Source: Nicotiana tabacum | Lineage: Eukaryota; Streptophyta; Magnoliopsida; Solanales; Solanaceae | Reading direction: 5' to 3' | Length of the DNA: 64,000 bases | Assembly: GCF_000715075.1 (NCBI RefSeq) | Contig: NC_134096.1 | Span: 38,947,804-39,011,803, forward strand | In this document: in pieces, positions 11,558-23,503 of the stretch | Layout: each line of letters begins with the position of its first letter | How positions within the stretch are numbered: the stretch's first letter is position 1 | The notes under the pieces: generated by a model | Seen by the model: the letters and a program-made list of their open reading frames with translations, nothing else | Databases searched by the model: none | What the model was told of the DNA's origin: nothing | Program-made: the position numbers and the translations under genes

Positions 11558-12053
11558 GTAAGTTTCTTCACTTGTTCTTCATATTTTGTATTTATTGATC
11601 TTCATTTCCCTCAATATATGGGGCTTTTGCTCTGTTTAGTGTTTTTAGGGGAAGGCTGGGTTAGGTCATAATTGCTGTTTATTTTTCCTCAATATATGGG
11701 GCTTTTGCTGTGTTTCGTTACGTGTTGGAGTGAAAACCTTTTTTAATGTAGTGTCATGCATGTAATGGCATATTTGGTTATTCCGTTTAGTTTTTTGTTT
11801 TTGTTTTGTCAAAGCAGAATTATATCTTAGGTTTATGCATTTTTTGTGAAGTTTGTTGGGTTTCCTTCTTGTTAGTAGTCCACCCGAGTATTTTTGAATA
11901 TTATAGGGTATTGTGGGGACGAAAAAGAAATCTTGGAAGCTTTTTTATTTAAAAATCTGTCTTTTTGTTGATTTGTTTATGGAGTTGTATAAAAGTACAA
12001 CTTTTGACAACAAATAGTCATTAGTAACACTGTTAGTTTTTGTTACTTTGCAG
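11558..12053 (+). other. Predicted intron in the MULE 5' leader
   Basis: The donor is GAG/GTAAGT at 11557-11562. The acceptor is TTACTTTGCAG, ending at 12053, with a T-rich tract before it. The transposase reading begins about 13 bases downstream. A leader intron of 496 bp is plausible for a plant gene; no transcript data back it. Confidence 0.55.
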
Positions 12054-12066
12054 GTATGAGAAGAAA

Positions 12067-13517
12067 ATGGCCTCAAGCCTAGTTAACCTACAAATCCACC
12101 ACAGTGGTAATTTTGTATCGGACCCTGACCTAAGGTATGTAAATGGACTACCTTATCCTCAATTTGCTACAGTTGATGTTGATGAGCTGCATATTATGTT
12201 GTTTTACAAGTTTGCTAGGGACTTATGATTTTTAGAATTTGATTTGTTTGGATGCAAAGTTAACAAAAGGGGTGGTTATTACATTTTAAAAAAGATGCTG
12301 ATGTGTAACAGTTTCTTAATACATTAAAAAGTGGTGAATTTATTGATGTTTGCATTATCCATAAAATTAGTAATCCTATTCTTATTGAGGACATAACTGA
12401 ACTAGACCCCACTATACAAACACATGGGCATGACAGTGGGTTAAATGCTAGGGCTGATATGTCACCTCCCAACAGTTTTTGAGAATGTTGTACAGTTTAG
12501 GGAGGCATTGCAGGCCTATTCTATTAAAAAAGGTGTGAACCTTAAGTTGAAACCTAATGAGAGGGAAAGGGTTAGGGCAAACTGCACAAAGAAAGGTTGT
12601 CCATGGCATATTCTTGGCAGCATGGAAGGTAGCACCAGAAATTTTAGGGTGATTACATACTACCCTGTCCACAAATGCTTCAAGAAGACAAGGAACAAGA
12701 AGTGTAAACCACCATGGATTGAAAAGAACTTCAAAGACAGAATAATTAGTGAGCCTCAAATTAAGCTTCATCAAATTCAAGCCTTAATTAGGAAAGTATT
12801 TGGTCTGTATGTGAGTAAAACTTCCTGTAGAAAAGCAAAAATGATAGTTATGAAGGAGAATATGAGTGATTACAAGAAAGAATTTTCTAGGCTTCATGAT
12901 TATGCAGAAATGCTAAAGTCTACTAATCCTGGAACTACTATAGTGATAAGGACATCTAAGAATGAAGAACCTAGCAAGGAGGTGTTTATGGGCATTTATG
13001 TCTGTCTTGAAGCATTAGAAACTGGATAGTTAGAAGGGTGCGGAAACATAATTAGCTTTAATGGTGCATTTCTAAAGGGAACATGTAAAGGTGAACTACT
13101 TTCCTACATTTCCAAGGATGGAAATAATCAAATGTACCCTGTGGCTTGGGCAGTAGTTGAAAAGGAATCAAAGGATACATGGTCTTGGTTTATCAGATAT
13201 CTCAAGCATGATCTGAACTTGACAAAATCTGAAGGAGAAGGGCTGATAGTCATGTCTGATATGCAAAAGGTAGTAAGTGTGATGTAGTGGAGAACAATAT
13301 GTGTGAGATATTCAATAGTTGGATATTGGCAACTAGACACAAATCTATCATTACTATGTTAGAGGAAATTAGAATCAAGTGTATGGAGAGGATGAATAGC
13401 ATGAGAGAGTTTTCTGGAAAATGGGTAGGTGATATATCACCCATGGCTATGGAAATACTTGGAGAGAATGCTCAAAGGTTAGCCAAATGTGAAGTCATAT
13501 TTAATGGTGAAACAGGG
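12067..13517 (+). pseudogene. MuDR-type Mutator transposase, broken
   Basis: The frame opens MASSLVNLQIHHSGNFV at 12067 and stops at 12228. A shifted frame continues with FGCKVNKRGGYYILKK and a Leu/Ile-rich segment to about 12450. The main frame (12445-13026) carries the MuDR N-terminal domain: VVQFREALQAYSIKKGV, then CTKKGCPWHILGS. After a stop come FNGAFLKGTCKGELLSY and DGNNQMYPVAWAVVEKE of the MULE catalytic domain. The first catalytic Asp is replaced by Asn (FNGAFLKG). SDMQKG, holding the second Asp, is followed directly by VENNMCEIFNSW, so a block that should lie between is deleted. An LTR interrupts it at 13518. The C-terminal zinc knuckle (SWIM/CCHC) is absent. Confidence 0.92.
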
Positions 13518-15156
13518 TGTCACGACCCAAACCGATGGGCCGTGACGGGCACCCGGTACCTTACTCAACCGAGTACTAATGTAACGTATCTTTCTTATTA
13601 CATCATCATAGGTAAGTGGGCCAGAAGGGGCATCATGAGATAAATAGAGTAAACCTGAGAGAATACCCGACGTAGAACGACCACCTAATATAGAAACTCA
13701 TACCTGTGACATACGTGCCTATAACGCCAATGTGATCCATTATATACTTAAAACATAGGCCGACAAGGCCATATAGGTATCCACGTACATGACATCTTTC
13801 TACAAGCCTATAAGAATACATATTTATTATAAATGTTGGGACATAGCCCCTCCATACCAATCAATACACGTCCAAATCATACTGACCAAACAAGCAACTA
13901 CGAAGCAAATGGAGCGCACCAACATCTTCCGCTGAGCTGATAACCTATTTGGAGGACTCTCTACCTGTCTATCGGGACCTGCGGTTATGAAATACAGCGT
14001 TCCCAGGCAAAAGGGACGTTAGTACAAATAATATACCGAGTATGTAAGGAATGAAAATCAGTAAATAATAGACATGAGAGAAACATGGAGTAAAAGACTC
14101 AACATGTAAGTCTGAACAACTCTGTAAATCATTAATATTTACAATGTCATGCATATGTGTATAAATGTATCCCACCATTATTCTTAAACAATTCTTAACT
14201 TCCAACATCATATACATGACCATCCATCCACACCCAACCAACAAAATTATATCAAATAATCACCTTTCAGTCTCTACAATGTTTATGTATTTAAATTGGG
14301 AACTTATGGCTTCCAATCACCACACCCTAAGTTATAGCACATATTCCATACATAAATAATCCCCAGAGATTACTTAGAGATGGTAGACATACCTCTTGTA
14401 GTGAGACTCATGAAAATCCCAACTTGTAGTATTCTTGACCAATTTGGAAATTTAAATGGAAATCTATGGATCTTCAAGATTAATCCTTGTTAATACAAGT
14501 GTTTAAGAGTAGTAATCAACTCAAAATTATTCCAAAAAATTACCTTGGTTCATGGGAGGGAGGTGTTGGGCGGATTCCCCTTGATATACAAGCCCTAGCT
14601 CAAAGAAATGACTTATATCTCTCTTTACCCGGTCTTGGGGGTATTTAATGGGTTCCTACATGCGCGGCCGCGCACCTGAGGCAGAAACTCTCAAATATGC
14701 GCGGCCGCGCATCTGGGCATGCATATGACACAAGTCTAGTAAAATGGACATAACTGTCTGCATACATATCTAAATGATGAATGGTTTGATGCGTTGGAAA
14801 CTATATTCAAAGGGCTTTAATTTGATAGGTATATCACCACCTAAGTCATTATAGTGAGGGAGTTATATTCATTTGAAGTTTGGTCTTGTGCCAATTGAAA
14901 CATCCTTTCCATTTAATGTGTCCAACTTATTCCGCACAAGTTCTAGCCATTTCCAAAACTCCTTAGTATGTTCCAACACACCTTCAACATACATTATCAA
15001 TTCATCATGATGTATCTCTATCCCATAAGTCTCCTTTAATACTCAAATACGTTATTCCCAAATACCGTTGGCGCACTTTTAAAAACTTAAATCATTAGAA
15101 ATTTCTTTTACGGGGCCTTACTCCTCTGACTCTTCTAAAGGTGCAGGATTATTACA
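13518..15156 (-). mobile_element. Gypsy LTR related to family A, minus strand, different U3
   Basis: The right-hand LTR sequence (complement of 13518-14165) matches the 3' third of family A LTRs, ending at TGTCACGACCCA. From about 14167 to 15156 it is unrelated to family A, and may start TGTAATAATCC at 15156. It abuts family A internal sequence at 15157 and MULE sequence at 13517. The 5-bp flanks of the whole 13518-19744 block are CAGGG and GAGGG (four of five match), but MULE coding sequence does not resume on the far side, so that may be chance. Confidence 0.65.
14661..14712. repeat. Two GC palindromes (NotI-type core) in LTR
   Basis: TGCGCGGCCGCGCA at 14661-14674 and ATGCGCGGCCGCGCAT at 14697-14712 are perfect palindromes sharing a 14-bp core, in otherwise AT-rich DNA. 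Each is followed by CTGRGG/CTGGGC-like sequence. Confidence 0.95.
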
Positions 15157-16157
15157 TCGTATACTCGACGGAATTTTTGATGTTCTTCCTCGCCTATAAT
15201 TATCCTTAGTTACTTACCTCTACATTTTTGTACTTGTAGGGTTGCTTCTGAACTTAAATTTTGACTACTTCCCCAGTGGAACTTTCTTTTATTTCCGTAG
15301 CACCTACACGGTACCTTTAACTACCCAACTCCTATTTGAATATTTCTCAAGTATCATGATGTCATATCTGCGAGACTTAATTCACTATGTTGGGGTTCAC
15401 TACGTTTTTCTTGCATGATCTGCTGATTTGTCTATGACCTCTTGTCTATCCATAACTAGGCTCTTCCTAAATCCACTACAGACTACTCGTTTGTCCATTT
15501 TCATTTCTATATTCTGCGTAACCCCTCCTGGGTTATGTCCTTTGTCTTAACTTACCTCTCTTCTTGGCTCCTTATGTATCAAGTGCTCATTCCTACTTAT
15601 TTATCAATATCGTTTGGTGCGGAACCCTTACTGCCTCTCCCCGACATCATGCTTGCATAATGTTCTGGAGTCGTTTCATATTTGTAGGATCTGAATAAAT
15701 GCAATCTCATTCCTTTCGCCATTCTACCATATTCTTCCTTTACTATTCCAGAGTTACCTCTTCATCTTTGGCATCTTTTCACATCTTCATGGACTCTTAC
15801 TAGCCTTGTGGTAACCGTTTCTATACCAGGGATAACTGAATTTCTTACGTATGAGGGTGACACCTAGTGTAACTGGCACACTTAGTCCCTTAAGCTTAAC
15901 TTTGCTCACAGTACTCGCTTTAGGGAAGCCTCTTCCTGAATGACCTTTAAAGTTACTCTTCTGTTGTCCATATTATTATCACCGAAACGCGATCTCTGAA
16001 ATTCTCATGACGCTGACTATTATCAAATCATTCGGTCCCTAATTCATGTTCAGTTTATCTTGTTCTCCAGCCCATACTAATTTCTATTACTCCGAGGTCT
16101 AACTTTTCCTTCTGGTAATCACGTTGGAATCACTAACTTATTTCTTGAAATGAGGAT

Positions 16158-16424
16158 ATGACTTTATGGCTTATACTCTTTTATTATTTCAAGGCATGTC
16201 TCCTTTTGTCTTTCCTTAACTTGACTATAGACTTTGTCATCGTGTCATATTTTGATTTACCTTTATCACCCAAATATCACAGCTTACTCATAATACTTCA
16301 TTTACTCTCTTCTTATTCTCCTGCTAATATTTCTGTCTATCACTTTATTCTGAAAACTTCAACAAAACATTCTTTCACTTTTAACTCCCCTTGCTTCATC
16401 TCACTAGCTCTTCAGGACACCTAG
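16158..16424 (+). other. Antisense open frame of family A, copy 1 (88 codons)
   Basis: It contains MTLWLILFYYFKACLLLSF and later SVYHFILKTSTKHSFTFNS. It aligns with minus-strand frames at 23159-23503 and 43772-44068 in the other two family A copies, always antisense to the element. The protein is rich in Leu, Ser, Phe and Tyr. Function is unknown; it may be only a stop-poor antisense stretch. Confidence 0.3.
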
Positions 16425-17291
16425 CATTCTCTATTTACTGGGGACGGGAGCCATACTAAGGTAAATATTTATGCCTTCTAGGATTTCCCCTGCCTATTTT
16501 TTGAATTTTCCGAACATTCTAGTATTTATATCTGAGTTATACTATCCTAGAGTGCACCATCTAGGTATCTCACAAGGAGATCTATTAGCACATTTGCAAT
16601 ATCCTTCGGAAATATCAACTAACGCAAACAATTCATCCACCATTTTGGGTTACTTTAACCCCAACTGGATCATGATATCCCATCCTTCTCTTAAACAATA
16701 TATGTTAGCTCCAATAGGGCATAACTAAGATGAGGGTGGCCAATTGTACATACCTCTATTACTGTTGAAGGTAACTCATAAAGCTTATATTTCTCTGCCA
16801 TAATTGTAAATACTAGTAATCTTCACTAACTGAGAACCTCGTACCCTTCTTCACCTTGCTTCTTTTACTTGTTGAAACTTGTATCTACCTTCAGACTCTC
16901 TTATAGCTTTTTTCCATATGGATGGATAGATATTCATGCCTTAGGGATCCTTATCAAGAAGCTTACACATCTTAGTACACACATGATCTGCTGAAGACCT
17001 CATATTTACTCATCATAAGCATTATGCAAAATTGAGTTCCTCTGACTCAACTCTTCCACAATAACATCTCTTACCAAATGTCTTTCTGGATGTAGATATC
17101 GTTGTATTACGAATAAAATAGAAGTCAGGAGTTTAAATTCTTACAACTGAGCTCTACCACACAATCTAGAGTAAGAAGAAAGAGTGACAGTCCTAAATGC
17201 CCTGTAGCCTCCTGCTTATAAGTGTGGTGCATAACACACCCATAAACAAGACTCTTCTAGACACGGCTTTTAGACTCCCTATGACAGAGCT

Positions 17292-17303
17292 GCTCTGATA
17301 GTA
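17292..17303 (-). promoter_or_regulatory. Primer binding site (tRNA-iMet type)
   Basis: Minus-strand TACTATCAGAGC resembles the common TGGTATCAGAGC site. It lies five bases from the LTR end at 17308. Confidence 0.75.
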
Positions 17304-17307
17304 CTTT

Positions 17308-19744
17308 TGTCACGACCCAAACCAATGGGCCGTGACGGGCACCCATTGCCTTACTCAACCGAATAGCAACGTAACGTATCTTTTGTATCATATTATCATA
17401 AGTAAATGAGCAGGAAAGGTTGTCATGAGATAACTAGAATAAAATACGAGGGAATACTCGACATAGGATGGCCCAACATGATTTAGAAACTTATACATGT
17501 GACATACGGGCCTATATGGCCGACATGATCATTTATAAACTCAAAACATTGCCCGACAAGGCCATACAAGTATCCATATATATGGCATATGTCTACAAGC
17601 CTCTAAGAGTACATAAACATCATAAAGGTCGGGACAGGGCCCCGCCATACCGATCAATACATGTTAAAAGCATACTGACCAAATAGGCAAGTCCAGAGAT
17701 AGTGGAGTGCACCAACACCTTCCGTTGAGCTGATAGTATACTAGGAGGACTGCCAACCTCTATATCAGGACCTGCGGGCATGAAACGCAGCATCTCAAGG
17801 CAAAAGGGACGTCAGTACAAATAATGTACCGAGTATGTAAGGAATGAAAATCAGTAAATAAAAGACATGAGAGGAACATGGAGTAAAAGACTTAACATGT
17901 AAGTCTGAATATCTCTGTGAATCATTTAATATTTATAATGTCATGCATATGCGTATAAATGTCTTATAATGCATAGGTATATGTGTACATAATATCATCA
18001 AGCCTCTGAGGGCATCCCATTATATGATCTCGACCACTGTGGGCGAAATCATCAATGTATACCAGCTGATCAGGTGGTGGTGCGTATATAACGTCATAAC
18101 CTTTCCCCATACCCCATATACATATAATATATGCGTATATAACGCCATCTGGTCATGGGTCAATGTACATGTATAAATGAATGCATGCATAATGAAGCAA
18201 GTCAATAAGATCTCTTGGAATGTCATAAGATCATTGTGCCTTTGATTAATATCATGAAATAAACTTTTATGAACTTACGTATTTTCTGAGACCCATGAAC
18301 AGTTGATAGAATAATATGACACATAGGGAATCAAGAACATAGGAACCCCCAGTACTTCTAAGAATAGTGTCATTTGTGAAAGTTGCGCGTTTGCTCGTTT
18401 TGTTTGTATCATATGAATAATGCCAAAAGAAAAAAAGGGATAGCCTTAACATACTTGGTCTTAACCAACTAGCTGAAGAGCTCAACTCGAATCCGCTTCA
18501 CAATCTATACGATAACAAGAATAATACTATTATCAACCATATGAACAATTCTCTTAATCGCATGGATAGTATTTCCCCTACAACAAAATGGATAGTATTT
18601 CCCATGTTCTTATCATTACCTCAAGCCTTCCATAGGCAGGGTAATACAACAACTTAACTAGCAATTCCTATAACAAGTTTTACAACCCAAATAATGATAC
18701 AACGAGCAAAAAGATCGGCTACGATTATCAACCACACTTCTCTAATCTTTTGTTTCCTTCAAAACACATATCAATGACTATGCCAACTGTATACTCAAGT
18801 TACTCCAATAATTTCCAGCCACAATAAAACTTTAAAAATTACCGAATAGTCAATACAACAACAACGTCAAAATACGATCTTCCGTTATTAATTCCATAAT
18901 TCTTGTCTCACAATTTAGCCATGACCTAGACGAATTTAAATATACCAAGGAGAGGAAAATTCTTACCTTATTTGCCATGAAATACTCATATTCTACCTTA
19001 CTTCACATCGAAGAAAGACGGAATTAACCAACGCGCCAAAATGGAACAACGAGATGGAGGCAGTGCGCAAAACCCGTATATTGTCTTTGAGAAAGATTAC
19101 ACTTTGCTTTCATGAAATTTTGAGCTCATGTTGCTGAAAATCATCTCAAATTAACGTTCCTTGCTTCTACACCATGTTGAACCTATCTATTCTTCAATTT
19201 CATTCTCAAATCAAGTGAAATAAGAGACATAATTGTAACCTTTTTCTATTTACACATGTCCTCCTTAGCTTCTCTCTTGAGACATTGAGTTTAATAGGGC
19301 CACCACCACTTATGGGTGTAGATTAGTCACTAATGTCGCTGCCACCATGTGACATGTGGAATGTTATCCACTATACCAATTATTCAATAATTCAATTTAA
19401 TTTGTCTTCAACTATAATTTCCCATTTATTCAATTATACACATAATTAATTCCTTGATCTCAATCCACTTAATACTAATATACTTCATATACCTTACTAT
19501 CATGGTCATGTGGTATATTACTAGTCTATAAATATAAGGTATTATGTCTTGGACCGTATTTTATCCCAAAATATCAAACTTCGACCAACCGCAATTTCTT
19601 CAACTCGTTTACCCTCTCACGTTTACGACTTTACTTATCACTTGTTATAAATAGCATATTTATAAGCTCAAAAATAATCTTGTTCTTGAACTTATGTCAA
19701 TTATCTTATGACAAATCCAACGTATAAAAGTACGGGATGTAATA
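17308..19744 (-). mobile_element. Family A 5' LTR, minus strand, 2.4 kb
   Basis: It ends in the complement of TGTCACGACCCAAACC at 17308 and starts, on the minus strand, with TATTACATCCCG (expected TGTTACATCC) at 19744. It matches the LTRs at 20284-22333 and 40999-42954. The paired GCGTTATATACGC-like motifs lie at 18082-18097 and 18133-18148 on the minus strand. It lacks the extra 68-bp terminal unit of the 20284 element. Confidence 0.85.
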
Positions 19745-20278
19745 GAGGGACTACCATTATAGAGACTTGTAATCGATTTTTGCATAGTAGGAATTTGACG
19801 AAATTCTCAAGAGACTTACATCATGAGAATCTTCCTAATTATGATTCAATTTTATCATCTTCCTATAGATTGAGATTTCTAGGAGTATTGGAACATTGTA
19901 GTAACCTTAACTAAAGCTCAAACGAGGTATGTTTGCTAAACTCTTCTTCTAGAATCGGGTTCTGTGAGTTCCTAATGAATTCTAAGCGCGATTTGACCAA
20001 GCTCTCATCCTTATTGTGCTAAATCATCACAAATGATTGAATTATCGAATGTCAAATTACACTAATCATGTCTCAAATGCTCTATATCTATATCATGCTC
20101 TTCCTTGGGAAATAGTCCAAGTATGATCTAATCATCAAACAAATATGAACTCAATCCATCGTTCCATTGAAATCACTATGCTCTAATTTGTAAATATAAC
20201 CACTATGACCTAATCCCTCATGTATTCATGAACTGAAGCTATGGTTTTCCTGATGACTTATAAGAGTCTTAAAATAAT
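19745..20278 (+). mobile_element. Family B Gypsy LTR, piece 1 of 3
   Basis: It matches the minus-strand LTR at 35662-38791, for example GGAACATTGTAGTAAC followed by AAAGCTC and AGGTAT. It is 5' truncated at 19745 and interrupted at 20279 by the complete family A element. It continues at 28927. Confidence 0.8.
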
Positions 20279-20283
20279 TTATA
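20279..20283. repeat. Target site duplication TTATA, left
   Basis: TTATA here and at 28922-28926 bracket the family A element. Confidence 0.85.
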
Positions 20284-20420
20284 AGTTACACCCCATATTT
20301 TAGTACGTGAAAGTACGCTATAAGTAAATTGATATAAGCTCGAAAATGAGATGTTATATCCCAAATATTTGGACATTAAAGTTTCGTCGTAAGTTAATCG
20401 ACGTAAGCTCAAGGATGAGA
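20284..20420 (+). repeat. Tandem duplication of the LTR 5' terminus (68-bp units)
   Basis: Units start at 20284 and 20352. Both open with TGTTACAYCC-like sequence and share ATAAGCTC and ATGAGA near the end. The 3' LTR has the same arrangement at 26847 and 26915. Other family A LTRs begin at the second unit. Confidence 0.85.
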
Positions 20421-20940
20421 TTATTTTTGAGGTTATAAGTATTATGTTATTTCAAGCAAGTGATAAGTAAATTCATGACGGTGAGAGGATAAGCGAATCG
20501 AGAAAAATGAGTTTCGTCAAAAATTGACAATTTGGGATAAAATACGATCTGAGTTATAATACCCGGTATTTATGGACTAGTGCCATATAAGGTACTACAT
20601 GACCATGATAGTAAAGTATACAAGGTAAGTTAAAAGTGAGTAGTATTTTAAGTAAGTTGAGATAATTCTTAATTATGTGGATAATTGGGTAATTAATAAT
20701 TTTTAGTGGGAGATTAATTAAAATCTTTGAATAATTAATGATTTTGATGGCTTAACTCCACAAAAACGTGGCAGCATCCCCTGTCACTCTTAAAGTGACT
20801 ATTAAGTCTTACATAGGTGGCAAATTTAGAGGATTAAGTGGCTTACACATCAACTAAGTGGGCCACACCCACTAAAGACTTTTTACAATTAGTAAGACAA
20901 AAGATGCTATCTTATTGTGAGTTTCTAAATGTGAGTTCTT

Positions 20941-21135
20941 ACAAATCAATCTCTTATTACGAACGTGAGTTCTTTCTAAATGTGAGTTGACATTTGTGTG
21001 TACATTACAAATCAATGGAATCTCTTATTTCAAATCAATTATGTGTACAAATCAATCTCTTATTACGAACGTGAGTTCTTTCTAAATGTGAGAAGCCATT
21101 CATGTGTACGTTACAAATCAATGGAATCTCTTATA
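20941..21135 (+). repeat. U3 tandem repeat, about 106-bp period, two units
   Basis: ACAAATCAATCTCTTATTAC recurs at 20941 and 21047, each time followed by GAACGTGAGTTCTTTCTAAA. The 3' LTR has the same at about 27510-27705. Confidence 0.85.
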
Positions 21136-21587
21136 GAAAGTGGCTGGTCATGAGTTCTTCAAAGAGCAAAATAAGTCCATACCAAAATTAGATAACATTG
21201 GTTGTTGATTCTTTAAAGCGTGAATTGCAAATTCTAAGAGAATCGGTTCAGGTATGTTAAGGCTATCCCTTATTTCTTTTGGCATGATCCATATGACACA
21301 AACAAAATGACAAAATGCACAATTTCCATACATGACTCTATTCATAGAAATATTAGAGATGCTTATGTTCTTGATTCCCCACGTGTCATATTATTTTATC
21401 ATCTGTTCATGGGTCTCAGAAAAATACGTACTTGATAAAATTTATCTAACATGCATATTATTTTTATGACATTCCAAGAAAATCTTATTAACGTATTTCT
21501 TAAGGCATATTATTTTTATGACATTCCGAGAAAATATTATTAACATATTTCTTATGCATTTATACATATACATTGACCCATGACCAG

Positions 21588-21662
21588 ATGGCGTTATATA
21601 CGTGTATATATGTATATTATATGTATATGGGATATGGGAAAAGATTATGGCGTTATATACGC
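21588..21662 (+). promoter_or_regulatory. Putative LTR promoter: paired ATGGCGTTATATACG motifs
   Basis: The motif occurs at 21588-21602 and 21647-21662 around a TATA-rich core. It recurs at 28167/28226, 42109/42169 and, reversed, 18133/18082. Its position upstream of the last 700 bp of the LTR fits a core promoter; the transcription start is not known. Confidence 0.5.
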
Positions 21663-22337
21663 AGGTCAGCTGGTATACGTTGATGATTTGCCCACAGTGG
21701 CCGAAATGATATGATGGGATGCCCTCAGAGGCTTGATGATGTTATGAACGTATATACCAATGCATGGTATGACATTTATACGCAAATGCATGACATTATA
21801 AAAATGAAATGATTCACAGAGTTATGCAGACGTACATGTCGAGTCTTTTACTCCATGTTTCTCTCATGTCTATTATTTACTGATTTTCATTCCTTACATA
21901 CTCGGTACATTATTTGTACTGACGTCCCTTTTGCCTGGGGACACTGCGTTTCATGCCCGCAGGTATCGATAGACAGGTCGAGAGTCCTCCAAGTAGGCGA
22001 TCAGCTCAGCGGAAGATGTTGGTGCACTTCATTTGTTCCGAAGTTGGTTATGTGGTCAGTATGATTAGGACATGTACTAATTAGTATGGTAGGGCCCTGT
22101 CCCAACCTTTATAATATTTATGTACTCTTAGAGGCTTGTATACATATATCATGTACGTGAAAGATTGTACGGCCTTTTCGGCCTATGTTTTGATTTTATG
22201 AATGATGATGTTGGCCTATTAGGCCCGTATGTCACGTGTATATGATGATGTAATACGAAATATACGTTACGTTGGTAATCGGCTGAGTAAGGTACCGGGT
22301 GCCCGTCGTGGCCCATCGGCGTGGGTCGTGACAAACG

Positions 22338-22349
22338 TGGTATCAGAGC
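22338..22349 (+). promoter_or_regulatory. Primer binding site, perfect tRNA-iMet match
   Basis: TGGTATCAGAGC lies four bases after the 5' LTR end. Confidence 0.93.
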
Positions 22350-23158
22350 AGTTCTGTCCTATGGAGTCTACAAGACGTGTCTAGTAGAGTCTTGTTTATA
22401 GGTGTGTCGTGCACCATACTTATAAGTAGGAGGCTACAGGGCATTTAGGATTGTCACTCTTTCTTTTTACTCTTGATCGTGTGGTAGAGCTTAGTTGTAA
22501 GAACTCAAATTCTGAACTTCTATTTTGTTTGTAATACAACGATGCCTACATTCAGAAAGACGTTTTGTAAGAGATATAGCTGTGGAAGAGTTGAGTCAAA
22601 GGAACTCAATTTTTGCATCATGCTTATGATGGATAAATATGAGGTATTTAGCAAATCATGTGTATATTAAGATAGGTAAGCTTCTTGATAAGGAACCTCA
22701 AGGCAAGACTATTTATCCACCTTTTATGGTGAAAGACAATGAGAGATTTAGAAGATAAATACCAGTTTCAAGAAGTAAAAGAAGCAAGATGAAAAAGGGT
22801 ACGAGGTATCCAGATAATAAAGATTATCATTATTTACCATTCAGGAAGGGAGTTATAAGCATTTTGAGTTACCTTCAACAATGACAGATGTATGTACAAT
22901 CGGCCACATCGATCTCAGTTATGCCCTATGGGAGCTAACAGACATAGTTTAAGAGAAGGACGAGTTATCAGGATCTGGCTGGGGATAGAGTAACCCAAAA
23001 TAGTGGATGGATTGGTAGAGTTAGTTGACGTTTTCGAAGGATAGAGCAAGCGTGGTAATGGATCTCCTTGTGAGACATTTCGATGGTGCACCCTAAAATA
23101 GTACAGCTAGATATGAGTACTACAAAGATAAGCACTGGAAGCCTGGAAGAGATAAATA

Positions 23159-23503
23159 TTACCTTAGTGTGGCTCCCATCCCTGGTAGAAAGAGAATGTT
23201 AGGAAATTTGAGGAGCCAATGGATGGAGCAAGAGGGGCTAAAAGAAAAAGAATATTTTTTTCGAGTTTTTAGAATAAAGTGAGACAGAAATGTTAGAAGG
23301 AAAATAAGAAGAGAGTTAATGGAGCAGTATGAGTAAAATGTGGTACATGGATGACAACAGTAGATCACAAAAATGATAGTATTACATAGTCTATAGTCAA
23401 GTGAAGGGAAAGACGAGAGGTGACAGGCCTTGAGACAATAAAAGAGTATAGGCCATAAAGTCATATCCTCACTTCGAAAAATAAGTTCGTGACTCCAATG
23501 CAA
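23159..23503 (-). other. Antisense open frame of family A, copy 2 (114 codons)
   Basis: It contains MTLWPILFYCLKACHLSSF near residue 14 and ends CSIHWLLKFPNILFL..GATLR. It lines up with frames at 16158-16424 and 43772-44068. It is strongly hydrophobic, with several possible membrane stretches. Some plant Gypsy lineages carry extra antisense frames, but I do not recognise this one and cannot tell coding from chance. Confidence 0.3.

Larger units (their letters stand above)
11168..13517 (+). mobile_element. Mutator-like element (MULE), left part, cut at 13518
   Basis: The left end is set by comparison with the uninterrupted family D copy at 34616. The two agree up to AAAATAATAG, then this copy switches to GGCAGAATGGCCTAAATGAC. 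That sequence and the following segment are the likely terminal inverted repeat. A 5' leader, an intron and a MuDR-type transposase pseudogene follow. The right end is missing: an LTR starts at 13518 inside the transposase, and MULE sequence does not resume afterwards. Confidence 0.88.
15157..17307 (-). mobile_element. Family A internal region, 5' half only, minus strand
   Basis: Reverse-complement similarity to 22334-24560 of the complete family A element runs throughout, for example the segment around GCAACCCTACAAG. A primer site at 17292-17303 (minus TACTATCAGAGC) adjoins the LTR at 17308. The match stops at 15157, where another LTR begins, so the second half of the internal region is missing. 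No sense coding frame is open. The antisense frame at 16158-16424 is described in its own entry. Confidence 0.8.
20284..22333 (+). repeat. 5' LTR of the family A element
   Basis: It starts AGTTACACCCC (the first base changed from TGTTACACC) and ends GTCGTGACA. The first 68 bp are a diverged copy of the next 68 bp. Confidence 0.93.

Noticed and set aside
13513..19749. CAGGG/GAGGG flanks as a target duplication showing one clean insertion into the MULE.
   Set aside because: One of five bases differs, and the right side continues with a family B LTR rather than the MULE transposase.
23159..23503. Calling the antisense frame a real gene.
   Set aside because: Conservation in three copies is suggestive, but copy 3 is frameshifted at its N-terminus and no known family matches, so it is listed as uncertain.
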